Made by a program: the position numbers and the translations under genes. Below the pieces are notes generated by a model that had not been told where the DNA came from, ran no database searches, and saw only the letters and a list, made by a program, of their open reading frames with translations. Below, in pieces: positions 17,089 to 24,856 of a stretch of DNA of 26,455 bases. Position 1 is the stretch's first letter. Every line of letters starts with the position of its first letter. The stretch is from Coemansia sp. RSA 922 (taxonomy: Eukaryota; Kickxellomycota; Kickxellomycetes; Kickxellales; Kickxellaceae): contig JANBQS010000205.1 of assembly GCA_027577415.1 (NCBI GenBank), positions 1 to 26,455 of the forward strand, given 5' to 3'.

Positions 17089-18945
17089 ATGGGCGAGAGC
17101 AACAACAAAGGCCTCGCATATTTCCCACCTACGACGGCCAGCGCGACCCTGACCGCCCTGGCTCGGGACAGGCACCTCGACCCTAGTCACATGTCGCATA
17201 CCTTGGCTCTGGAAAGCCTCCTAGTATCGACTGGGCCGGATTTTGGACTACACCACGCCGTCGCAGCCGGCGATGTCGGGTCTATATACTACGCGCTAAT
17301 GGGAGGCCAGCCGGTCGACAGCGTACTCCACGGTCTACAGCCCATCCACATCGCAGCCTCGCAAGACGACCCCGCAGTCGTCGAGATGCTGCTGCAAAGC
17401 GGGGCTGATATTAATGCGCGATCTCGCTCGGCACGATCAACCAGCCCCCACCGCCTGCCGCTAGAGCTCATGGATGAGGATCGCACCGACGAACCAGGCA
17501 AGGCCAAGGCGAATGGGCGGAGCCAGCGCGGAACGAAGGGCTGGAGCGGGCGCACGCATCCAAAGGAAGCCGTGTTTAGCAATATTTCGGGACCGCTAAA
17601 CTGTACCGCTGGGCTTTACTCGATGGATGCAGCGAACATCAGCGTGCCCGAGGATCACTCGGCGAGTCTTGTCGGACACGACGCAGATAGAGATGGTAGC
17701 GAATATGGCGGTGCTACGCCATTGCACTTTGCCGTGGCTAACGGCCGACTAGAGTGTGCCGAAATTCTGATACGAAGTGGAGCCAGCTTGAATATTGCCG
17801 ACTATTACGGCAACACGCCTGAGGCCATTGCGCTGGCCCGCGGCGACAGCGTCATCGCAGCCATGCTTCAGCGAGGACGCGAGAGCCTAACGAGCTCACT
17901 GTCGCTGGCCATTTCAGAGACATCCGGACTGGCTTCTCTTGTGGCATATCCATACGATCCGACGACCTCTTGCTACTCCAATTTGGCAGCGCCTTCAGAA
18001 AAGCTCGCGCACTTGGTGCTTCAGCTGCCATCGCCTAATCCGTCTGTCTTGTGTCATACCGATCTCTCGCCGACGGCTGCGGAATCTCTACCGATTGCAG
18101 GCCCGTGCTCGCCTGAGGTTGCCTCTGCAGCTGTCAGCATGCCATCGCCTATAGCTGCGCCTTCTTCCTCGCGCTCGGCTAAAGGCCGGCGACAAGAAGT
18201 GTGGCATTCGGCCTCCAGAATCGGCGTGCCTGCCCGCCGCCACACAGCTGGCGAGGCTGAGTCAACTGCTCGCTACGCCTACGTTTCCCCGTCACCAACT
18301 GCGCTCAGCTGGCTAAAAGCCAAGCACCGAGACACATCGCCAATCGGCATACGTTCACTATCTGCCAGCACAGATCAGCACCGCCGACTGGGCCGCTCAG
18401 CGTCGGCATCCGGCCGCCTAGTCAATAAGGAGAATGGCGAAGCTGACAGCCTGCCTCCTGCTGGCTTTATGCGACATACGGCGAATTACGCAGATGCTGG
18501 ACATGCAAGGCTTTACGACTCGCGGCGGGTTGGCGGGTATGGACGCAGGGCTCGCTTTGCAGCTAACGCAGTCGCTGTTGGATTGCCCATGTATGAATCC
18601 GAGAACTTTGGCGGTGGCAATGGCTGCGCACTGAGCCGAAGCGATAGTGCCAGCTCACGACGCGAGCGATCGTACACAGACTCGGTGGTAGAAAAGGCGT
18701 GGCGCAGCTACTTGGAGTATGACGATGGCAGCGATACGGCTCATGATTTTGCCGCGGGCGATGCATCTGTGGAGGATGGCGGTTTGCGGCCAGTACCCGA
18801 GCCCTGGATGTGGCGGCAGGCGGCGATTGCTGTCAGGAACCGCCGCAGTCAGTCACTATCGGCCAAGATCCAACAGCAGCAAAAGCAACAGCCCTCGCTT
18901 GGACCTGTGCCCGTGCGTCGCAAGCGACCAGGCCGACTGCTATAG
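17089..18945 (+). CDS. Ankyrin-repeat protein with long disordered tail
   Basis: 618 residues. Two ankyrin repeats at about 53-112 (LHHAVAAGDVGSIYYAL, then QPIHIAASQDDPAVVEMLLQSGADIN) are separated by a basic low-complexity insert of about 90 residues from two more at about 207-265 (ATPLHFAVANGRLECAEILIRSGASLN, then NTPEAIALARGDSVIAAMLQRG). The rest is Ser/Arg-rich and probably disordered, with a KEN motif at 447-449, several RRxS-like sites and a late short helix-like block (VVEKAWRSYLEYDD). Ankyrin repeats bind proteins; no catalytic domain is visible and I do not recognise an ortholog. The frame opens slightly upstream through TTG; the first ATG is at 17089. Confidence 0.8.
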   Translation: MGESNNKGLAYFPPTTASATLTALARDRHLDPSHMSHTLALESLLVSTGPDFGLHHAVAAGDVGSIYYALMGGQPVDSVLHGLQPIHIAASQDDPAVVEMLLQSGADINARSRSARSTSPHRLPLELMDEDRTDEPGKAKANGRSQRGTKGWSGRTHPKEAVFSNISGPLNCTAGLYSMDAANISVPEDHSASLVGHDADRDGSEYGGATPLHFAVANGRLECAEILIRSGASLNIADYYGNTPEAIALARGDSVIAAMLQRGRESLTSSLSLAISETSGLASLVAYPYDPTTSCYSNLAAPSEKLAHLVLQLPSPNPSVLCHTDLSPTAAESLPIAGPCSPEVASAAVSMPSPIAAPSSSRSAKGRRQEVWHSASRIGVPARRHTAGEAESTARYAYVSPSPTALSWLKAKHRDTSPIGIRSLSASTDQHRRLGRSASASGRLVNKENGEADSLPPAGFMRHTANYADAGHARLYDSRRVGGYGRRARFAANAVAVGLPMYESENFGGGNGCALSRSDSASSRRERSYTDSVVEKAWRSYLEYDDGSDTAHDFAAGDASVEDGGLRPVPEPWMWRQAAIAVRNRRSQSLSAKIQQQQKQQPSLGPVPVRRKRPGRLL

Positions 18946-20370
18946 AGGCATTTAAATTTTTGATAAGTACCCCCAAATTTTCTATTTGTTCGATGGTGCA
19001 TCCCACGCTCCTGCTCCTAATTTGAGCTAAACGACAGTTACTTCCCCCAAAGCAACAGCAAGCATACATGTGGCAAATGTGGTTGGCCGATTTGTGGCCG
19101 CATCTGGTTTCCTCTTTTGGAATTTGTTCCTTAAACGGAGCGCCCCAACGCCGCCTGCTATCGAAGTGCAATCGAAAGTGGTGGATTGGCTCAGTCCAGC
19201 CAGATATGATGCCATCTGCAGCGCTCGGCGGAACCAGAGCGAATCAGCGGTGCGTCTCCTTTCCCCCTTCCCCATCATCGCTAGGCTTGGTTTGGGTGTA
19301 TCCAGATTCGCCCAATGCTTGGCTAAAGATAGGCCGCAGCAGCAGCAGTAAACCTGTCCATGTTGACGTATCAATTATGCGTTTGGGGTGGCTTGGAGCA
19401 AGGGCACGCGACAAACAAATACAGAAACATCTCGGTATGCGGGCATGTGGCATGAACTGGCAAACATGCTGAGCGCATTGAGCGATCCTAACTAGGAAGG
19501 GCCAAATAATTCAAGCACTTATGCACGAGGCATTGCAAGAAAATGCCGAAGCGAAAGGAAGGCATGGAGGCGCTGTTGAGAGAGAGCTGTTGCATAGAGC
19601 GTGTATTTGCCGAATAATGACAACCAAAATCAGTAATTACGAAGAACCTGTTTGGCGCACAACGTTGCTTCGGCAGGCTCTCCAATCAGGCCAAAGGAGG
19701 CTTGGCATTGAGCCAAATTGCAGGGCCCAAGGTAGTGGGAAGCGCAGAGGGGCAGCTGGTTGTTGGCTAGAAAAGGCAAGCGATGTAAACAATGGTCCCG
19801 GCGGAATTGCAAGGTGTATCTGGCACGGCGCAACCAATCTGGCAAGCTCTACGTGACAGGAACCACTGAAGCTCGCACTCGTGCACAGGTGTGGGGGTCT
19901 AATAGCGGAGGGTCCGAGCGCATCGATAACACATCGTCGAATCGATAGGCTGCGAAATGCGGGGTCTCCGGGCATATAGCGACGAGTGGATGACATGGCT
20001 CTGGAAAAATAATGGCAAGTGGCAATCAATCGTGCACATCATCGTGCTGCAATTCGCCAGAACCACATCCGCCGCCCCCACCTGTTGCATAATGAGGCTT
20101 TGGGTGTCCACGCGCAAATCCACCACCCAAAGCGGAAGATGCCACTGCCCACCCCTCCCGTCGGTCCATGGCATGTCGTAGCAAGCGCGCTCTGCCTTTA
20201 AATAAGCTTTAGTCCGCATGTCCTTGTAAGCCTTGCTTAACAACCACACAAAAAAACGCCAACTCCTTATTTTTTCTTGTAATATTTATATGCTCTAACG
20301 ACAGCTATTACTCTCTTTTCTCTCACGCCGCTTATTCCAAGTCCTCGCCTAAAGAATATACCAAACACTA
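18946..20370 (+). promoter_or_regulatory. 1.4-kb regulatory region upstream of the PP1 glycogen-targeting gene
   Basis: No credible ORF. It starts with the 3' flank of the ankyrin gene. The rest has a promoter-like mixture: TTTGGGTGT at 19291-19299 and again at 20099-20107, a 10-bp inverted repeat at 20097-20133, CCAAT boxes (for example CCAATCAGG near 19682), and AT-rich TTTAAATAAG (about 20197) and ATATTTATATG (about 20281) blocks before the ATG. The size suggests a heavily regulated gene. Confidence 0.5.
20097..20133. repeat. 10-bp inverted repeat, GCTTTGGGTG/CACCCAAAGC
   Basis: Perfect 10-bp arms at 20097-20106 and 20124-20133 are separated by 17 nt, about 240-275 bp upstream of the PP1-subunit ATG. 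It could be a paired binding site or a stem in a transcript. The arm core TTTGGGTG recurs at 19291. Confidence 0.8.
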
Positions 20371-21432
20371 ATGTACTTTCCCTCCTCACGACCGTCTCCT
20401 CGGTGCTACGGATCTTCTACTATAACCATGAACCCGAGCTTACGCCCGCTGACCCTGGTTCTCCAGTCAGCAGTGCAGAAGCCCCAGGTCAGATGCGCAC
20501 CCCCGGCAGCGCCACACAGTGCTATCAAGCCATGCATTAAGAAGCGGTCCTCTGCCGCAGCGCAGCTCGCTCCTGTTCCTCGGTTTGTGCATTTCGACAC
20601 GCAGCTTGAACATACGCGGCTCTTCTACAAATCGGATTCACCAAAGAGCGCTGCCTGCGACCCTGCGCCTGCATCGCAAATTCACGACACAGCCCCACGG
20701 ACGGCATATGCTGCTGCTGCGCCCCTTAGGCTTGTGCCAGTCCGCCGCCCCGCTTCGTCATTTGTGCCCTACGAGGACGCTCCTGTTGTGCTCGAGTCAG
20801 TCGAGCTCGCCGGACTGGCGCTCACTGGGTGCATCAAGGTACACAACTTGGCCTACGAGAAGGCGGTTACCGTGCGCCTGACCCGGGACAACTGGAGGAC
20901 CGCCGAGGATGTGCCAGCCACGTACCTGCGCTCGATTGTTGGTGCTGACCGACGTCGCCCGGGCGTTGACCGCTTTGCCTTCACCATCTCGTGTGCGTCT
21001 ACTGCCGCGCCCACCACCATATCCATGTGCGTCTGCTACCGAGTCAGCGGCCAAGAGCACTGGGACAACAACAAGGGCACCAACTACTCCTTCATCCTCA
21101 CTCCCCAGCCCGTAGCAAATGCCGTGCCTCAGCCCAAGCCCACAGCCCCTAGTGACAAAGTGTGTTCGAGTGCTCGCTCATTTACTCGTGGCTTTGACGC
21201 GCCGCCTAGCCGCCCCGCCAACACCGCAAGAACCAGCAGCCCACCACTCCCGACGCCCTCCGTTTCGCCGGCTGACACTCGTCGCTATATGCGCTACTCA
21301 GAGGCCCGCTTCGCAGCCGCCATTCCTACGCCGCCGCCAGTGCGCACACCTAGCCCCCTCATGCGCACTGGCTCTCCACTCACCGCCGCCTATGTGTGGG
21401 CGCCGTGTCCAGCAGCTCTTCTGCACTGCTAA
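20371..21432 (+). CDS. Glycogen-targeting regulatory subunit of protein phosphatase 1 (CBM21)
   Basis: 353 residues, family of yeast Gac1/Pig2 and animal PPP1R3. It should tether PP1 catalytic subunit to glycogen, favouring dephosphorylation and activation of glycogen synthase. Residues 71-75 (RFVHF) fit the PP1-docking RVxF motif, followed by DTQLEHTRLF as in this family. A CBM21 domain spans about 139-241: IKVHNLAYEKAVTVRLTRDN, the DV.A.Y block, DRFAFTI and the closing WDNNKGTNYSF glycogen-binding signature. The C-terminal 100 residues are Pro/Ser-rich with several SP/TP sites. Met20 (ATG at 20428) is an alternative start. An AATAAA lies downstream at 21618-21623. Confidence 0.93.
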   Translation: MYFPSSRPSPRCYGSSTITMNPSLRPLTLVLQSAVQKPQVRCAPPAAPHSAIKPCIKKRSSAAAQLAPVPRFVHFDTQLEHTRLFYKSDSPKSAACDPAPASQIHDTAPRTAYAAAAPLRLVPVRRPASSFVPYEDAPVVLESVELAGLALTGCIKVHNLAYEKAVTVRLTRDNWRTAEDVPATYLRSIVGADRRRPGVDRFAFTISCASTAAPTTISMCVCYRVSGQEHWDNNKGTNYSFILTPQPVANAVPQPKPTAPSDKVCSSARSFTRGFDAPPSRPANTARTSSPPLPTPSVSPADTRRYMRYSEARFAAAIPTPPPVRTPSPLMRTGSPLTAAYVWAPCPAALLHC

Positions 21433-21751
21433 TCCTCTGCCATCATGTACTTGACAACTTTTGCATCATCAACTCTAGCTTAACCTCCATGACATTTATT
21501 TATCATAAACTGTATTTTTTTGTTTACATCGCCTGTTTGCAGGTTTGGTAGTCCAAGTCATCATGCCTAGCCATGTGGCACGAGACCTTTGAAATGTCGA
21601 ACCGATCACATCAATACAATAAAGGATGTCATGTGTGTTGCTGATCCAAAATTACATATCGATAGTTCCGTTTTGTTTGTGTCCATGTGGTCAGGAAGAA
21701 GATGTAACTGTTTATTGCACAACACCTACTAGTGATTGGAAATCAAGGTCT
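21433..21751. terminator. Convergent 3' region of the PP1-subunit and eL31 genes
   Basis: A 319-bp spacer with no gene. It holds AATAAA on the plus strand at 21618-21623 (PP1-subunit gene) and AATAAA on the minus strand at 21711-21716, about 36 nt beyond the eL31 stop. These are likely polyadenylation signals. Confidence 0.6.
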
Positions 21752-22114
21752 TTACTCGTCAACAGCCTGGGACTGGAGACCCTTGAAGCTGGCAACAGGG
21801 ACGTAGGTGACAGAGGTGTAAAGCTTCTCAGTGGCATCCTCGCTGTCATTGCGCTTGCGCGACAGACGGACGCGGATGCGGTGGGGGACTGCCTTAATAC
21901 CACGGGCCCACAGCGTCTTGTTGAGCTGAGCATCCAGGCGGACGTCCTTGGTGCCCATCGTGGTCTGTGCAAACTCGCGGATGGCCTTGACCGCACGGGG
22001 GGTACGCTTCTTGAACGACGCGCCAAACACCCTCTTGTGGAGGTTGATGGTGCACTCGCGGGTCACGACCTCAGCCAGGGCAGAGCGCTTGTTGCCGGTC
22101 TTTCCTTTCGACAT
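21752..22114 (-). CDS. RPL31: 60S ribosomal protein eL31
   Basis: 120 residues, full length against yeast (113) and human (125) L31. eL31 lies near the polypeptide exit tunnel of the large subunit. Recognised by [45 protein letters not shown] and [10 protein letters not shown], all in family order. Single exon, an unusual feature for ribosomal protein genes in intron-rich fungi. A TATAAAA on the minus strand near 22278-22284 and AGCCCTAA at 22248-22255 lie upstream. A GCGTAG just before the ATG could be a 5' UTR intron acceptor, but I could not find a matching donor. Confidence 0.97.
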   Translation of the reverse strand: MSKGKTGNKRSALAEVVTRECTINLHKRVFGASFKKRTPRAVKAIREFAQTTMGTKDVRLDAQLNKTLWARGIKAVPHRIRVRLSRKRNDSEDATEKLYTSVTYVPVASFKGLQSQAVDE

Positions 22115-22788
22115 GGTTATCTACGCAGCAAACAGCAACCAAAAATCGTAAAAAAGCTAGTTTAGTAATACTTGCACAAAATGCAGGTAAAGGGGTTGAC
22201 GGCAATGCCTTGGCCATTGAGGCTCTCATGCCTCCATACACTGGAGAAGCCCTAAATGGCCGGCACCAGTCATATTTTATAAACGCCCCCCAAGTCGCAG
22301 AGAGTGGGAGTGAGAATCATGGCTTTTCCGCCGAAATTCGGATTGAAATTCGAATTCCGGCATTTCCGCCAATAATCCCAACTGCCATTTGGAGCCATCG
22401 TCTCGCAATGTATCCATCACAATGGATGCGAGTACAATAGTCGAATCCATCGTGCGTTTCTTTTTTGGCGTATGCGTGTATACTGTAATGGATGCGCGTA
22501 CATTTTTTATAATCAGACCTTGACGATTTTAAATATTAGATTCAAATGGAGGAAGGCTGTGTCGTGGTGGCCGTTTATCTGTTGCCACTATATTTTTCCC
22601 CCAGCAAAGCGTCTCCCCAAATGTCTAGATCAACACTTGCATAATTAAAAACTTCTGATCAAGACCCCGCGCCCATAGAATTTCCCAGGTCACTGGCGGC
22701 TGTCAGGACCTCTCCCACTCTTGCCTCAGCTAGCGCTTTCTATACTGACACATATTCTATCTCTATAACGCTGTTATGTTATGCCACC
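22115..22788. promoter_or_regulatory. Divergent promoter between eL31 and the HMG-box gene
   Basis: A 674-bp gap without a gene. The left part serves eL31 (TATA near 22278, AGCCCTAA at 22248-22255). A 16-bp near-identical direct repeat occurs at 22421-22436 and 22487-22502. The right part before the HMG gene is AT-rich with several short runs. Confidence 0.5.
22421..22502 (+). repeat. Short direct repeat AATGGATGCG(A/C)GTACA
   Basis: Two 16-nt copies, at 22421-22436 and 22487-22502, differ at one position and are 66 bp apart, in the eL31/HMG divergent promoter. Possibly a duplicated binding site. Confidence 0.7.
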
Positions 22789-23588
22789 ATGCCGAATGAT
22801 GCTAGCCAGCCGTTGCTTTTAATTACCAGTGCAGAGGCTGCCAAGGTACGCAAATTTCAAATGTTTACGTGCTTGCTTGGCGCTTTCAGGCGGTTTCTTA
22901 CTAATAACATACTTTTATTGTGCCATGCACATATATTTAGCTAGCAGCGGCCTGCCGAACGATTGCCTCAATTTTCAAGACAGCGTCCGAGTATGTTCCA
23001 GTGCCAGGTGGTTTTCCCGTGCAAAGCTCCCAGCATGAGCGCGATGTTCACCCCGAGGTATTGTCGAAGCCAAAAAGGCCAAGCAGGCCATTGAAGGCGG
23101 AGGCAATATATAATCGAAAACACCGCATCAAACTCAGAATTGCCTTTCCAGACAAGGATAAAAAGGAAATAGCGGAGATACTAGCTAACCAATGGGCCCT
23201 GCTCGCTGACGACGTTCGCGAAGAAATGTTCGATGAGGAGCGCGCTCTACAGGCTCAATACGACAAAGACCTTGACGCATATGAGATTAAGCTCCGAGAA
23301 TATGAGGCATCGGCCCACTCTAACAATCCCACATATCTTGCCAACGAACGTACGTCTCCTGTCAACGAGGGGCGAATCAGTTACGGAGATCCTGAGGCCA
23401 GAGACGATAGCGGCGATCGCTACAGTAGCAAGGTGACGAAACCCAAAAAGAAGAAAAGGCGCAAGTCCAGTTACGACGACGTCGGCTTGGATCTGGGCCT
23501 GGATCTTGGCGGGTCTTTGAAAAAGAAAAAGAAGAAAAGGTCTAGGTCCAAAGACGGTTATCACCGCTCCAGGGACCAGTCGTATTAA
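22789..23588 (+). CDS. HMG-box protein with Lys-rich tail (two exons)
   Basis: 234 residues from exons 22789-22845 and 22941-23588. The start has a strong context (GCCACCATG), and exon 1 (19 codons) joins in phase 0 to give AEAAKLAAACRTIASIFK, a continuous amphipathic helix. One HMG box lies at about 62-134 (KPKRPSRPLKAEAIYNRKHR, then ILANQWALLADDVREEMF), a non-specific or structure-selective DNA-binding fold. The tail has two Lys/Arg clusters (about 186-194 and 213-223) around a small GLDLGLDLGG repeat. It could be a chromatin protein of the Nhp6/Nhp10 type, but I cannot name the ortholog. The small size is usual for fungal HMG-box architectural proteins. Confidence 0.82.
22846..22940 (+). 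other. Intron of the HMG-box gene (95 nt)
   Basis: GTACGC donor, TTACTAATAAC branch-like sequence near 22898-22908 and TATTTAG acceptor. The nearer AG at 22888-22889 would lead into an immediate stop, so the 22940 acceptor is preferred. Confidence 0.8.
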
Positions 23589-23739
23589 ACATCTTGCCCA
23601 CAACTGTCAAAGTCATCTAGGCGATCCAGGCGACTCAATCTCCTGGTGCACTTTTTTTTGGCCATGTCTTCCTTTCAACAAGTTGTTTTATTTTATTCCT
23701 TTTGCTAACTTTGGAGTTCTGTCTAAAACTACGATAACA

Positions 23740-24819
23740 ATGTCTTTGCTAGAGCTGCTCCCACAGGCTATTTTCAACGTAATCGCTCTAGACCTGGAGG
23801 CCGAGGATCTGGCAACGCTGATGCTTGCCAGTCACAGATTAAATCGACTGGCTTCTTGCGATGAGCTGTGGATCGAAAAGATATCGGCCGACTTTGGCGA
23901 CCGTGAGCACATTATCGACGTGCTAGCCGATGCTGGGGTCGAAATTGCCGAGCTAGTCTATCAGAGCACCGACCTTGTTCCCTGGCGACGCCAGCAGCTT
24001 GATATTGAAACCGACACTGACGACGACGACTGCAATGACGACAGCAGCGATTGCAGCAGTGTTATCCCAACCACGAGCCGCCGCTACTCGTTTACTGGTG
24101 TAGGAATGCGGTGCTACCGCGATCGTTTTATTCGTGTATTTCCAAGATCTGGTGACGACACCGTCAACAACATTAAGCGTAGCGAGGCAACCTTGGAGGC
24201 CGTTAGACACATGCTACGCGACGGCCCACGGGCAAGCAGCGACGTGTTTGCCGAGGCGGCTTATCGCCTGGTTTTCGTGCAAGAGTACTATCCCAATTCG
24301 GCCGAGTGCTACTATTTGTGGGCCCTGATCTGCTTTATGCTTAACGCCTTCAAGCCCTCGCTGTCGTTCCTCAACATTGGCCAGAGTATCAATGATGACC
24401 ATGCGCCTCTAAAGGAGCTGGCTAAAGAGGTGCAATCTATTGTAGCAGGAGCATATGGAACTGGTAACCAAGTCCCGCTGCTTGATGGCGCTGGCTCTGG
24501 CCCTAGTGTACATCTTGCCAAGGCACTAGCCATTATCTTCCAGCGACTGGACAGCGATCGTGATGGGGTGCTCAACGCCGCAGAACTGTCTCACATGGTT
24601 CGGCAAACAAATGGACAGGCGCCGCCGCCAGCAGTCATCTCACAGATCATCGGCTCGTTTGGCGGGCAACTTCAGTCCAAAAGTGGCCGAATGGTTCAGG
24701 GCTGGAACCTGGCGTCGCTCACAGAGTTTTACATTGCGCAGACTTTGGACGACCCATCAGAGACGCGCAAGGACCTAGCAAAATTTGGCTTTGACCCTGC
24801 CACGCTCAAGCAAGCATAG
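23740..24819 (+). CDS. F-box protein with a C-terminal EF-hand
   Basis: 359 residues. Residues 3-55 look like an F-box (LLPQAIFNVIALDLEAEDLATLMLASHRLNRLASCDELW), which would dock to Skp1 in an SCF ubiquitin ligase. A very acidic run follows at about 88-108. A middle helical region (AEAAYRLVFVQEYYPNSAEC, then LWALICFMLNAFKPSLSFLN) resembles TPR/Sel1-like repeats. Near the C-terminus a canonical EF-hand loop lies at 271-282 (Asp271, Asp273, Asp275, Gly276, Glu282), so calcium binding is likely; the following block to the end may be a degenerate partner hand. The ATG at 23740 is the first ATG in the frame. The domain combination is unusual and I recognise no named ortholog. Confidence 0.8.
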   Translation: MSLLELLPQAIFNVIALDLEAEDLATLMLASHRLNRLASCDELWIEKISADFGDREHIIDVLADAGVEIAELVYQSTDLVPWRRQQLDIETDTDDDDCNDDSSDCSSVIPTTSRRYSFTGVGMRCYRDRFIRVFPRSGDDTVNNIKRSEATLEAVRHMLRDGPRASSDVFAEAAYRLVFVQEYYPNSAECYYLWALICFMLNAFKPSLSFLNIGQSINDDHAPLKELAKEVQSIVAGAYGTGNQVPLLDGAGSGPSVHLAKALAIIFQRLDSDRDGVLNAAELSHMVRQTNGQAPPPAVISQIIGSFGGQLQSKSGRMVQGWNLASLTEFYIAQTLDDPSETRKDLAKFGFDPATLKQA

Positions 24820-24856
24820 AGCTATCTTCGTGTTACTACACTATATAAACCATGGG

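Noticed and set aside
16613..17152. 179-codon plus-strand open frame overlapping the ankyrin gene start
   Set aside because: The translation is Leu/Ser/Pro-rich from pyrimidine-rich DNA, has no motif and overlaps a supported gene in another frame.
19068..19472. 134-codon plus-strand open frame in the 1.4-kb spacer
   Set aside because: No recognisable motif, several competing frames of similar length on both strands, and no codon bias like that of the neighbours. Treated as non-coding.
18946..20370. Stress-response elements (AGGGG/CCCCT) before the PP1 glycogen-subunit gene
   Set aside because: Pentamers are present (for example 19748-19752 and 20152-20156), but two to three are expected by chance in a region of this size.
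22829..23038. 69-codon frame spanning the HMG-gene intron
   Set aside because: It runs across a well-supported intron in the wrong frame and disagrees with the helix and HMG box obtained by splicing.
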